Source: JANQRA01 sp035762545
GTDB lineage: Bacteria > Actinomycetota > Acidimicrobiia > Spongiisociales > ZC4RG35
Length of the DNA: 64,000 bases
Reading direction: 5' to 3'
Assembly: GCA_035762545.1 (NCBI GenBank)
Contig: DASTOM010000009.1
Coordinates: forward strand, 1 to 64,000
How positions within the stretch are numbered: position 1 is the stretch's first letter; each line of letters starts with the position of its first letter. The notes beneath the pieces are model-generated. The model was given only the letters and a program-made list of their open reading frames with translations. It had not been told where the DNA came from and did no database searches. Shown here one piece after another: positions 16,354 through 24,439 of this stretch. The translations under genes were made by a program, and so were the position numbers.

Positions 16354-17265
16354 TCAGTCGGAGAAGACCGTCTCCCAATCGTTCTTGATGCTGACGGTCA
16401 ACCAGCCAAGACGGTTGGCCATCTCGAGGATCGGCTCCTCCTCTGTGAATGAGCCCGCCTTGGACTCATAGGCATACTCCCGATCCGCATCATCGTGGTT
16501 GATGAGCATTGCCAGCCGCGGGCCGTCACCGGCCAGCGCCCACTCCAGCATCTCCTTGTCCCCTGCCGAGTTGCCCACGGCGAGGATGGGTTGGCGCCCG
16601 ATCATGGCCTGGATGTGCTCGACCTTTGGGGCTCCCTCGTTGACCTCCCCACTCAGGTCCGCCGTTCGCGAGAGGTACGGACGACCTCGATCGTCTCGCT
16701 TGAACTCGTACCGGATCTGGGAGCCGACAACCAGCTCGGCAGCGACGTCATACAGGTCAGGTGCCAGCGCCCGAACGAACTCGGTCCCGCCACCGGTGAT
16801 GATCCCGACGGTGAACCCGATGCGTCTCAGCTCATCGAGGAGCTCGAGCATCGGTTGGTAGACGACGGTCCTCGTCGGTCGGTCGAGACCGACGTGATGG
16901 GCCGAGGCGATGAAGGCTCGCACCGCCTCAGTGAACTGGTCGGGGGTCTTGCCTTCGAACAGAGTTGCCAACGCGGCGGCGATCCGCAGCAGACCGATCT
17001 CACCCAGCCTCTCCTGATCCCCGGAGATGAGAGCGGCGAACTCGTCCCGATCCCCGACTGATGCATCGGCGGCGACTGCGCCCTTCAGCGCCTCGACGAA
17101 GAAGTCGAACTGGACGTATGTCGGCTTCTCACACCACATGGTCCCGTCGTTGTCGACGTAAGCCACTTTCTGCTCGTCGGGGAGAGCTGCAGCGGCGTCT
17201 AGAAAGCCGACCAGTGCGTCTCGCGTCGCACCAGGGCGCCACGATGGGAGACGTCTGTCGTTCAT
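16354..17265 (-). CDS. HAD-superfamily phosphatase
   Basis: 303 residues. HAD motif I is D-x-D in YVDNDGTMWC (about 36-40), motif II is in GIITGGGTEF, and motif III/IV is the Lys then GNSAGDKEML near 245. Layout is like the SerB-type HAD hydrolases that hydrolyse small phosphate monoesters. Substrate unknown. The true start is ATG 17265; the longer frame upstream is out-of-gene sequence reaching into the next + gene. It is convergent with the aminotransferase gene. Confidence 0.85.
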   Translation of the reverse strand: MNDRRLPSWRPGATRDALVGFLDAAAALPDEQKVAYVDNDGTMWCEKPTYVQFDFFVEALKGAVAADASVGDRDEFAALISGDQERLGEIGLLRIAAALATLFEGKTPDQFTEAVRAFIASAHHVGLDRPTRTVVYQPMLELLDELRRIGFTVGIITGGGTEFVRALAPDLYDVAAELVVGSQIRYEFKRDDRGRPYLSRTADLSGEVNEGAPKVEHIQAMIGRQPILAVGNSAGDKEMLEWALAGDGPRLAMLINHDDADREYAYESKAGSFTEEEPILEMANRLGWLTVSIKNDWETVFSD

Positions 17266-17436
17266 GCGATCCCCTTCCCGGGAGTGTCTCGAAGCCGGGC
17301 GACCATGAGGTCTGCCCGGGCGACCTGCTCGCCATTCTCGTCGAGTCCCGCAATTGGGTGAGCACCTGTGCGGCGGACGATTTGGGCATCGGACCGTTCG
17401 TGTAGGTTCCGGGATCAACTCAACAAGAGAGGACAA

Positions 17437-17817
17437 ATGGAGACCTTTTGGGACTTCTTCTGGTTCATGGTCGTCACCTTCATATGGGTGGCGTGGATCA
17501 TGCTGTTGTTTCGGGTGTTCATCGACATATTCCGGTCGAACAGCTCGGGCTGGGCCAAAGCTGGCTGGAGCTTGTTCGTGATCTTCGCCCCATTCCTCGG
17601 TGTGCTGGTCTACCTGATCGCCCAGGGCGGAAACATGGCCCAGCGTGACGTAGAGCAAGCCCAGGCCATGGACCAAGCGCAGAGGGACTACATACGCAGC
17701 GTCACCGATTCCGGCGGCGGGACCGCCGCCGAGCTGGAGAAGCTCGCCGAGCTGAAGAGCAAAGGTGTGATCACCGAAGAGGAGTTCCAGGCCCAAAAGG
17801 CCAAACTGCTCGCCTGA
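17437..17817 (+). CDS. Membrane protein with PLD-nuclease-N-like segment and SHOCT domain
   Basis: 126 residues. Two transmembrane helices lie at about 6-28 and 42-64. A soluble linker rich in Gln/Ala follows, and the protein ends in a SHOCT domain: LEKLAELKSKGVITEEEF with a basic tail. The short C-terminal SHOCT helix pair is an oligomerisation element in many bacterial membrane proteins. AGAGAGGA precedes the ATG at 17437, which fits better than the upstream in-frame ATG at 17368. Similar proteins are frequent in actinobacteria and their role is unknown. Confidence 0.82.
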   Translation: METFWDFFWFMVVTFIWVAWIMLLFRVFIDIFRSNSSGWAKAGWSLFVIFAPFLGVLVYLIAQGGNMAQRDVEQAQAMDQAQRDYIRSVTDSGGGTAAELEKLAELKSKGVITEEEFQAQKAKLLA

Positions 17818-17918
17818 TCACTGCTTCGTAGAGCCGGGGGCTCACCACTGCCCCCGGCTCAACGAGTGCCTCACCACGATCAGTGGCCTGACCTGAGCAG
17901 ACCTAGTCTGACCCGGCC

Positions 17919-18171
17919 ATGATCGAGCTCAACCCCGTGCCCCAGGCGACTGCCTTTGTTCGCGGGGTCAGATCTCGGGTCGCGTCGCTCTTCGACCGTA
18001 AGACCCTGCGCAGGGATGCGATGGCGGGCGTGGTCCTCGGGGTGGAGTCGGTCCCCGACGGTCTCGCCGGCGGTCTACACCTCGGACAAGTGGTTGGGAA
18101 AGACGGTGAATCAGGCATGGGCCGACGCCGAAAGCTGGGTCGAGATGAACCGGGCGGACGTTGATCGCTAA
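17919..18171 (+). pseudogene. SulP-type transporter remnant with internal deletion
   Basis: The first 50 residues (RRDAMAGVVLGVESVPDGLAGGL near the end) match the start of SulP anion transporters, where the first membrane helix follows such a segment. Homology stops abruptly. A different frame takes over as AVYTSDKWLGKTVNQAWADAE and ends in a stop at 18169-18171, which looks like the tail of a longer protein. The simplest reading is loss of the middle of a permease gene with a frameshift at the join, near 18066-18074. No functional product is expected. Confidence 0.55.
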
Positions 18172-18182
18172 AGTGGTGGCCG

Positions 18183-18201
18183 GACACGCGCGGCGCGTGT
18201 C
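18183..18201. other. Perfect GC-rich inverted repeat upstream of the RRM gene
   Basis: GACACGCGC, one base, GCGCGTGTC: a perfect 9-bp palindrome 115 nt before the RRM start codon. It could be an operator or a 5-prime UTR hairpin; there is no T-run, so it is not a typical intrinsic terminator. Confidence 0.5.
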
Positions 18202-18315
18202 ACGCCTTGCTCTGCTTGATCCTCCGTCGGATTTGCAGCCAGGACCGCCCTCGGGTTCAGTCGAGGGGGGCCTTGGAGCTCGGTGACAGCGACGGTTAGG
18301 GCTCAAAGGAGCACG

Positions 18316-18570
18316 ATGTCAACGAACATCTACGTAGGAAATCTCCCATTCACGACCACGAACAGTGAGTTGCGCGACCTGTTCGCCCCACACGGTGAAG
18401 TCGACGACGCCCAGGTGATCATGGATCGGGAAACCGGTCGATCGCGGGGCTTCGGGTTCGTCGAGATGGCGAACGACGCCGAAGCGCAGACCGCAATCAG
18501 AGAACTAGACGGCGCCGACATGGGCGGCCGCGCTCTCAAAGTGAACGTCGCCAAGCCACGTTCGCGCTGA
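18316..18570 (+). CDS. Small RNA-recognition-motif (RRM) RNA-binding protein
   Basis: 84 residues forming one complete RRM: RNP2 is IYVGNLPF (about 4-11) and RNP1 is RGFGFVEM (about 44-51), with the aromatic side chains that stack on RNA bases. A short basic tail (KPRSR) follows. Such single-RRM proteins are known from cyanobacteria and some actinobacteria, often cold-induced, and probably act as RNA chaperones. AAAGGAGC lies just upstream of ATG 18316. The leader of more than 100 nt with a strong palindrome suggests post-transcriptional control, but this is inference. Confidence 0.92.
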   Translation: MSTNIYVGNLPFTTTNSELRDLFAPHGEVDDAQVIMDRETGRSRGFGFVEMANDAEAQTAIRELDGADMGGRALKVNVAKPRSR

Positions 18571-18659
18571 GGCCGGAACCTCCCGCGCTCGATCGCGGTC
18601 GACCTCCACAAGTCGGGCATCAGTTCATGTAATCGCGCAGTCGACGTAGGGACGACACC

Positions 18660-19595
18660 ATGAGAGTGCTGTTCACCGGTGCAACGGGCGTAATCGGCCG
18701 GGAGGCGATCCCCCAACTGCTGGCGGCGGGTCATGACGTCGTCGGCGTCTCCCGATCTGCTGCTGGTCGGGCGTGGCTAGATGGCATCGGAGCGACTGGC
18801 GTCCAAGTCGACCTGTTCGACCCGGCGAGCGTCGGACCGGCAGTATCCGAGGTGGACGCCGTTGCTCACTTCGCCACAGCGATACCTCCCCGCGCTCAGA
18901 TGCCGAAACTCGACGCCTGGCACATGAACGACCGGCTCCGAACGGAAGCGACAGCCATCCTCGTCGATGCGGCCATAGCGCACGGGACTCAACGTTTCGT
19001 GCAGGAGTCGATCACGTTCATCTATGCCGACGGCGGCGAGGAGTGGATCGACGAGGAGTCAGCCGTCGAACCAGCTTGGGAGAGTCTCCACTCTGCACTC
19101 GACGCCGAGGGTGAGGTCGCTCGGTTCGTCGAACACGGCGGGACCGGCGTGACCCTTCGCATGTCGAGCCTCTACGGCCCGGGGCGGGTTTCTTCAGAGC
19201 AGATCGCGGCTGTCGCCGAACGGAACGCACCGATAGTCGGCCCCGGGGAGAACTTCGTGTCTCATCTCCACATCGAGGACGCCGGTTCCTCGGTGGCGGC
19301 CGCCATGAGCGCCCCGACCGGCACCTATAACGTGAGTGACGACGAGCCGGTCACATCCAGGCAGGATCTCGAGGCGTTGGCACGGGCTCTCGGCGTCAGG
19401 CCACCCAGACGAATTCCCGCACCCGTGGCGCGGGTCGCTGCAGGGCGGGCCACCGGCCTGCTCACCACCTCCCAACGCGTCTCCAACCAGAAGTTCAAGA
19501 CCGCGACCGGTTGGTCTCCGCTCTACCGGTCGGTCCTCGAAGGCTGGGAGCCGGTCGTTGCGGCCTGGCGCTCCGCTGGCGCATCTAACGCATAG
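18660..19595 (+). CDS. NAD-dependent epimerase/dehydratase family protein (extended SDR)
   Basis: 311 residues of the extended SDR fold. The NAD site is FTGATGVIGREAIP (about 5-18), and conserved LHIEDAGSSVAAAM and YNVSDDEP motifs of the NAD-dependent epimerase group follow. A Tyr-x-x-x-Lys pair is not obvious; the region that should hold it reads FVQESITFIYADGG, so the catalytic set may be altered. It could act on nucleotide sugars or be a divergent reductase. The ATG at 18660 follows a short AGGGACGAC leader. Its 3-prime end overlaps the convergent GerW-like gene by 11 nt. Confidence 0.8.
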   Translation: MRVLFTGATGVIGREAIPQLLAAGHDVVGVSRSAAGRAWLDGIGATGVQVDLFDPASVGPAVSEVDAVAHFATAIPPRAQMPKLDAWHMNDRLRTEATAILVDAAIAHGTQRFVQESITFIYADGGEEWIDEESAVEPAWESLHSALDAEGEVARFVEHGGTGVTLRMSSLYGPGRVSSEQIAAVAERNAPIVGPGENFVSHLHIEDAGSSVAAAMSAPTGTYNVSDDEPVTSRQDLEALARALGVRPPRRIPAPVARVAAGRATGLLTTSQRVSNQKFKTATGWSPLYRSVLEGWEPVVAAWRSAGASNA

Positions 19596-19950
19596 CCCGC
19601 CACACCCCGACCGCTGCCAGCAGGACGGTGACCGCGATCTTGGTGAAGTCCACTACTGGCTCCACCTGGATTCCAGAGGCACCCACCCTGATGACGGCGA
19701 CCGGCCTCCCCAGGGACACGCCGCCACCGCCACCGCCTCCGCCCTCACCTTGATCGCCCGTACTCTCCGAATTCCCCGAACCCGCGCCATATCCGAAGCC
19801 GCCGGTTCGCTCCCACGCGGAGGCGACTATGACCAGGTCGTCGCCGATCGCCTCGGGCGCGGAGAAGACCGTGTTGGGCGACGTCTCTCCGAAGAGCCTT
19901 TCCAGGCTGCGGTCGATTCGATCACCGATGTCATGGATTCCATTGCTCAT
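19585..19950 (-). CDS. GerW/YtfJ-like protein with glycine-rich loop and C-terminal membrane helix
   Basis: 121 residues resembling the YtfJ (GerW) family named after a Bacillus spore protein but widespread in non-sporulating bacteria. SLERLFGETSPNTVFSAPEA is followed by an Asp/Gly-rich loop with an uninterrupted run of eight Gly, then PVAVIRVG and a hydrophobic C-terminal helix (about 100-118). The start codon overlaps the stop of the 85-residue upstream gene (ATGA), and both end in W-R-x-M-R, suggesting a co-translated membrane pair. Function unknown. Confidence 0.75.
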   Translation of the reverse strand: MSNGIHDIGDRIDRSLERLFGETSPNTVFSAPEAIGDDLVIVASAWERTGGFGYGAGSGNSESTGDQGEGGGGGGGGVSLGRPVAVIRVGASGIQVEPVVDFTKIAVTVLLAAVGVWRAMR

Positions 19951-20204
19951 CGCATCAGCCTCCAAATAGCGAATCCGAGCCCAACGACCAAGCCCGCGAC
20001 GCGGGCAATCATCACGTGATCGTGGACCGCCACCGAGACTCTGCCGTCATCGGAGACGATCCGCACCGGTCGTCGATAGGAAACGCCGAACCCCGTTCCG
20101 GGCGTTCCGATGCCGATCCAAGACTCGTGCGAGACCAGGCCAGCTTTCCCGCTCCCAGTCGCAATCCACTCCACGGATTCCTGCCTGAGACGACCGTCGA
20201 TCAT
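19947..20204 (-). CDS. Small protein with C-terminal membrane helix, partner of the GerW-like protein
   Basis: 85 residues that I do not assign to a named family. The first 60 residues are a beta-rich domain (WIGIGTPGTGFGVSYRRPVR; VSVAVHDHVMIARVAG), then a hydrophobic helix GLVVGLGFAIW and a basic end (RLMR). The end of the GerW-like protein is very similar (VGVWRAMR), so the two may associate in the membrane. They overlap by 4 nt. The divergent peroxiredoxin gene begins 50 nt away. Confidence 0.6.
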   Translation of the reverse strand: MIDGRLRQESVEWIATGSGKAGLVSHESWIGIGTPGTGFGVSYRRPVRIVSDDGRVSVAVHDHVMIARVAGLVVGLGFAIWRLMR

Positions 20205-20254
20205 CCTGCAGATCCTATGCGCTACGGGTGCGCACGGGTCTAACCTCGGTTCGA

Positions 20255-20725
20255 ATGCTCGAGCCGGGAACCCCCCTTCCAGAGTTCAGCGCGGTCGACG
20301 ACGACGGGAACACGGTCGCCAGCAGCGAGTGGAACGGGCGTTGGACAGTCCTGTGGTGGTATGTGAAGGCCGACACGGCTGGCTGAACCCTCGAAGGTTC
20401 GGAGCTCCGTGATCGAGCTCCTCAATTCGAAGAGCTCAACGCTCGCATCGTCGGGATCTCCTACGACTCCCCAGAGGACAACAAGGGTTGGTCGGACATG
20501 ATGGAGTTCGACTTCCCCCTTCTCTCCGACCCCGACCGGGAGATCGGTGCGTTGCTCGACGTCAAACGCCCCGCGGGTCACCCGATGTACTTTCTCCCCA
20601 GACGGGTCACATACCTGGTCGATCCCGAGGGAGTGATCGTCCGCTCCTATGACGTTGGTCGCGACATCGAAGGCCATGCCGATGCTGTCCTCGACGACCT
20701 CCGCTCCCTGACCGCCAAAGGTTGA
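20255..20725 (+). CDS. Selenocysteine-containing peroxiredoxin (BCP/PrxQ type) with in-frame TGA at 20384-20386
   Basis: Reading through one TGA gives 156 residues of a thioredoxin-fold peroxiredoxin. The start is MLEPGTPLPEFSAVDDDG; the active site reads VKADTAG, then TGA, then TLEGSELRDRAPQF, where PrxQ enzymes have KADTPGCT. The TGA (codon 44) thus replaces the peroxidatic Cys with selenocysteine. Downstream in the same frame are ARIVGISYDSPEDN, FDFPLLSDPDREIG and YLVDPEGVIVRSY, all typical. Function: two-electron reduction of H2O2 or organic peroxides with thioredoxin or a similar donor. A TAACCT -10-like box at 20241 suggests a leaderless mRNA. Without read-through only a 43-residue peptide results. 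Confidence 0.88.
20401..20421 (+). promoter_or_regulatory. SECIS-like hairpin of the peroxiredoxin mRNA
   Basis: GGAGCTC (20401-20407) pairs perfectly with GAGCTCC (20415-20421), leaving the loop CGTGATC. The loop starts 21 nt after the TGA and has G in one of its first two positions, as the bacterial SECIS model requires. The element lies inside the coding region. Confidence 0.7.
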
Positions 20726-20744
20726 CCTCAGACCTACAGGACGC

Positions 20745-21134
20745 TCAGCCGTCGAGAGCGGCAACGAGACGCGTCGGCGCCGTGGTCCGAAACGACGTCT
20801 CGATGAGCTCGGCCACCTCCTCGAAGTCCGAGCCTGGCGTCAGGTCGAGTCCCAACCAACCCGAGGGCCCCAGGTAGGCGGGGAGCCACACTCGACCATC
20901 AGCCTCCAAGGCCGGACGTTCCTCTGGATCAGGGAGAAATACGATCGATCGATCATGGGCCACCCACTCCCCGTCCACCCGTCTCGATCCCCCGTAGTAG
21001 ACGAACACCTTCTTCGTGAAGAAGGCAGGTCGACCATGGGACTCCTTTTCGGCGGCCTCCGGCAGGGCGAGAGCGATCTCACGGATCCGTCCGAGCAGAG
21101 GATCGGCGGGGTCGTACATCCGCGGATGAGCCAC
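20745..21134 (-). CDS. MmcQ/YjbR-family protein
   Basis: 129 residues of the MmcQ/YjbR fold: LPEAAEKESHGRPAFFTKKV near the N-terminus and WLPAYLGPSGWLGLDL in the middle match the family's CyaY-like DNA-binding fold. Role unknown. It lies 9 nt downstream of the PNPOx-like gene on the same strand and may be co-transcribed with it and the UvrA-like gene upstream. Confidence 0.82.
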   Translation of the reverse strand: MAHPRMYDPADPLLGRIREIALALPEAAEKESHGRPAFFTKKVFVYYGGSRRVDGEWVAHDRSIVFLPDPEERPALEADGRVWLPAYLGPSGWLGLDLTPGSDFEEVAELIETSFRTTAPTRLVAALDG

Positions 21135-21143
21135 GACGGGACA

Positions 21144-21608
21144 CTATCCGGCGGCGATCCACCTCTTGACTTCGGGGAGAGCGACGTCGCCGTAACCGTT
21201 GCACCTGGCCTCGGAGACCAACAGCTCGAAGAGGATGTAACGGTTCGCCGGCTCGTAGCTCGCGGCATCGGCGGCATACGTCCAAACGTCAGCGTCCTCG
21301 ACCTCCGTGCCCCTGCCGAGGAGGTGAAACTCGCCACCTGTGCCTGCATCGTCCGGGACCCCGTTGTGGATCGCGTACCAATGCCGGTCGCGGATGTCAC
21401 GTGCCTTGGGCGACGTGGGCTCCATGAACACGAACAGCTCCGCCGACGTGATGACCGGTGTCACCGGGTGGACTCGCGGCCTTCCGTCGGCCCTGATCGT
21501 CGCCAGGAAGGCCGGGCTCCCTTTCAGGAGGCCGGCACCGAATCGAGCCAGGTCGGGCGTCGCCGCCGCGAACTCGCCCCACTTGACGGCTCCCGGGTCA
21601 CGCTCCAA
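21144..21608 (-). CDS. Pyridoxamine 5-phosphate oxidase-like flavin-binding split-barrel protein
   Basis: About 154 residues with the split beta-barrel pattern: AFLATIRADGRPRVHPVTPV (strand pair binding flavin) and FMEPTSPKARDIRDRHWYAIH. The start is uncertain: a TTG at 21608 overlaps the upstream stop by 11 nt and gives the usual family length; the ATG at 21647 would overlap the UvrA-like gene by 50 nt. Members use FMN, F420 or haem; substrate unknown. It is translationally coupled to the UvrA-like gene. Confidence 0.78.
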   Translation of the reverse strand: MERDPGAVKWGEFAAATPDLARFGAGLLKGSPAFLATIRADGRPRVHPVTPVITSAELFVFMEPTSPKARDIRDRHWYAIHNGVPDDAGTGGEFHLLGRGTEVEDADVWTYAADAASYEPANRYILFELLVSEARCNGYGDVALPEVKRWIAAG

Positions 21609-23949
21609 CGTACTCCGCCAGGTGCTTCGCGGTGAGGGTCGACCCATCCGCTACCAGGTCGGAAGGGGTGCCCTCGAAAACGATCCGGCCACCGTCGTGA
21701 CCGGCCCCCGGACCCAGGTCGATGATCCAATCGGCGTGGGCCATCACCGCCTGGTTGTGCTCGATCACGATGATCGACTTGCCCGAGTCGACGAGCCGGT
21801 CGAGCAGGTCGAGGAGATGGTCAACGTCGGCGAGATGCAGCCCGGTCGTGGGCTCGTCGAGCACGTAGATGCCGCCTTTGTCCGCCATGTGGATAGCCAG
21901 CTTCAGCCTCTGTCGCTCTCCTCCCGACAGCGTCGTCAACGGCTGGCCGATGGTCACGTACCCGAGTCCCACCGAGGCCATTCGCTCCAGGATGGCGTGT
22001 GCCTTCGGCACCTTGGAATCACCGTCGGCGAAATACTCCTCGGCCTCGGTCACCGACATCTCGAAGACGTCACTGATGTTCTTTCCCCCCATCTCGTACT
22101 CGAGCACCTCGGCCAGGAAGCGCCTGCCCTCACACACCTCACAGGTGGTGGTGACGGTGTCCATGAACCCGAGCTCTGTGTAGATGACCCCGGCACCCTT
22201 GCACTCCGGACAGGCTCCGTCGGAATTCGGGCTGAACAGACCGGGCTTGACGCCATTCGCCTTGGCGAAGGCCGAGCGGATGGAATCGAGCATTCCGGTG
22301 TATGTGGCCGGATTGCTGCGGCGGGATCCGCGGATGTCGGTCTGGTCGACGACAACGGCATCGGCGTCGGCGGGCATCGAACCCTGCAGGAGCGAGCTCT
22401 TGCCCGAGCCCGCCACACCTGTCACCACGACGAGCACACCGAGCGGGATGTCGACGCCGACATTCTGGAGGTTGTGGGTGTTGGCGCCGCGGATCTCGAG
22501 GTGGTCGGTCGCCGTCCGGAAAGAGTCTTTGACCGGGGCCCGGTCGTCGAGGTGTTTCCCGGTGAGGGTGCCGCTGGCCCGCAACCCTTCGACGGTTCCT
22601 TCGAATACCACCTCGCCTCCGGCCGTGCCGGCCCGGGGCCCGAGGTCGATGATGTGGTCGGCGATCTCGATCGTCTCAGGCTCGTGCTCCACCACGAGCA
22701 CCGAGTTTCCCTTGTCGCGCAGGCGGACGAGGAGGTCGTTCATCCGCTGAACATCGTGGGGATGGAGACCGATGGTGGGCTCGTCGAAGACATACGTGAC
22801 GTCGGTTAGCGGTGATCCGAGGTGGCGGATCATCTTGGTCCGTTGTGACTCGCCTCCGGAGAGGGTGCCGGTGGGGCGGTCCAGTGACAGGTAGCCGAGC
22901 CCGATCTCGACGAACGAGTCGAGTGTCTCCTGCAACGCGTCGAGAAGAGGTTTCGCCGACGGGAGATCCAGCCCTCGCACCCAGTCCGCCAGATCACTTA
23001 TCTGCATCGCACATACGTCGGCAATGCTCTTGCCTGCGATCTTCGACGATCGGGCCGCCTCGTTGAGGCGGGTCCCCCCACAATCAGGGCAGTCGGTGAA
23101 CACAACCGCCCGGTCGACGAAGGCGCGAAGGTGCGGCTGGAGGGAGTCCACGTCCTTCGACAGCATCGACTTCTGGATCTGGGGCACCAGACCTTCGAAT
23201 GTGAGGTTGATGTCGTTGATCTTGACCTTGACCGGCTCTTTGTAGAGGAAGTCCTCCAACTCCTTCTTGGTGTAATCGTCGATCGGCTTGTCCGGATCGA
23301 AGAAGCCGGAATCGGTGAAGTAGCGGACCGACCATCCGCCTGTCTTGTAGCCGGGCACCAGGATGGCGCCCTCGTTGAGAGAGAGGCTCGGATCGTAGAG
23401 CTGGGTCAGGTCGATGTCGCTCACACTTCCCATTCCCTCACAACGAGGGCACATGCCGCCCTGGTAGACGACGTTGCGTACCACCTTCCGCTCCCCTTTG
23501 CCCTTGTCTGTGGTCATTGCACCACTGGCGGTCCGGGTGGGGATGTTGAACGAGAATGCCGGAGGCGGGCCGATGTGGGGATCACCGAGCCTGCTGAAAA
23601 GGAGTCGGAAGAGGGCGTTGGTGTCGGTGGCGGTCCCGACGGTGGAGCGGACGTTGGCCCCCATCCGCTCCTGATCGACGATGATGGCCGTGGTCAGGCC
23701 CTCGAGCACGTCGACGTCGGGGCGGGCCATCGTCGGCATCAGGCCTTGGACGAAGGCGCTGTAGGTCTCGTTGATGAGGCGTTGTGATTCGGCGGCGATG
23801 GTGTCGAAGACGAGCGAGCTCTTGCCCGAGCCCGACACGCCGGTGAAAACGGTGAGACGTCGCTTCGGGATCTCGACGCTGACATCCTTGAGATTGTTCT
23901 CCCGCGCCCCGGTGACCCGGATGAAGTCGTGACTGTCTGCGGTGTGCAT
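21598..23949 (-). CDS. UvrA-like ABC ATPase (short UvrA paralogue, DrrC/UvrA3 type)
   Basis: 783 residues with two ABC ATPase modules. Walker A sites are GVSGSGKSSL (about 39-48) and GVAGSGKSSL, signatures are LSGGESQRTK and LSGGERQRLK, and Walker B sites are FDEPTIGLH and LDEPTTGLH. Zinc-binding Cys pairs occur in CPRCEGMG, CPDCGGT, CPECKGAG and CEVCEGRR. It is about 150 residues shorter than housekeeping UvrA (about 940), as in paralogues linked to resistance against DNA-binding compounds. No UvrB or UvrC lies nearby. It probably recognises or protects damaged or drug-bound DNA. Confidence 0.92.
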   Translation of the reverse strand: MHTADSHDFIRVTGARENNLKDVSVEIPKRRLTVFTGVSGSGKSSLVFDTIAAESQRLINETYSAFVQGLMPTMARPDVDVLEGLTTAIIVDQERMGANVRSTVGTATDTNALFRLLFSRLGDPHIGPPPAFSFNIPTRTASGAMTTDKGKGERKVVRNVVYQGGMCPRCEGMGSVSDIDLTQLYDPSLSLNEGAILVPGYKTGGWSVRYFTDSGFFDPDKPIDDYTKKELEDFLYKEPVKVKINDINLTFEGLVPQIQKSMLSKDVDSLQPHLRAFVDRAVVFTDCPDCGGTRLNEAARSSKIAGKSIADVCAMQISDLADWVRGLDLPSAKPLLDALQETLDSFVEIGLGYLSLDRPTGTLSGGESQRTKMIRHLGSPLTDVTYVFDEPTIGLHPHDVQRMNDLLVRLRDKGNSVLVVEHEPETIEIADHIIDLGPRAGTAGGEVVFEGTVEGLRASGTLTGKHLDDRAPVKDSFRTATDHLEIRGANTHNLQNVGVDIPLGVLVVVTGVAGSGKSSLLQGSMPADADAVVVDQTDIRGSRRSNPATYTGMLDSIRSAFAKANGVKPGLFSPNSDGACPECKGAGVIYTELGFMDTVTTTCEVCEGRRFLAEVLEYEMGGKNISDVFEMSVTEAEEYFADGDSKVPKAHAILERMASVGLGYVTIGQPLTTLSGGERQRLKLAIHMADKGGIYVLDEPTTGLHLADVDHLLDLLDRLVDSGKSIIVIEHNQAVMAHADWIIDLGPGAGHDGGRIVFEGTPSDLVADGSTLTAKHLAEYVGA

Positions 23950-24018
23950 TGAACGAACCAGCTTTTCTTCCTGCTGTGCGGACGGTATATCGGCTCTACC
24001 GAGCTGAAAAGCCGGGAT

Positions 24019-24429
24019 TCAGGTGACCTGCTGGATGCGGACCATGTTTCCCGAAGGATCGCGGAACGCGCAGTCACGTAGCCCGTACGGCTGGTCGGTG
24101 GGCTCCTGGACGACCTCGGCGTCGGTCGCTTCGAGCTTTTCGAACAGACCATCGAGGTCATTCGAAGCGAGGTTGATGCTTGCGAAGGTCCCCTTCGCCA
24201 TCATCTCGGAGATGGTGTTTCTCTCCTCGTCGGTCAGACCGGGTGTCGCCTCCGGCGGGTAGAGGACGATCGAAGTGTCGGGCTGATTGGGTGGGCCGAA
24301 GGTGATCCAGTGCATCCCGCCGTACTCGACGTCATTTCGCACCTCGAAGCCGAGGGCGTCCCGGTAGAAGGCGAGGGATGCTTCGGGATCGCTGTGGGGC
24401 AGCATGGCGCTGTGAATCGTGATGTCCAT
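24019..24429 (-). CDS. VOC (glyoxalase/bleomycin-resistance fold) family protein
   Basis: 136 residues with two beta-alpha-beta-beta-beta units: SAMLPHSDPEASLAFYRDALGF opens the first and ASNDLDGLFEKLEA the second. Acidic and His residues that could bind a divalent metal lie in GGMHWITF and DPSGNMVRI. PhnB/SgaA-like members act on small dicarbonyl or aromatic compounds, or only bind ligands. The AraC regulator gene lies 10 nt upstream on the same strand, so the two are probably an operon. Confidence 0.82.
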   Translation of the reverse strand: MDITIHSAMLPHSDPEASLAFYRDALGFEVRNDVEYGGMHWITFGPPNQPDTSIVLYPPEATPGLTDEERNTISEMMAKGTFASINLASNDLDGLFEKLEATDAEVVQEPTDQPYGLRDCAFRDPSGNMVRIQQVT

Positions 24430-24439
24430 GAGACTGAAC

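Noticed and set aside
20384..20386. Peroxiredoxin pseudogene by nonsense mutation
   Set aside because: The rest of the fold is intact in frame and the TGA is exactly at the peroxidatic position with a hairpin downstream.
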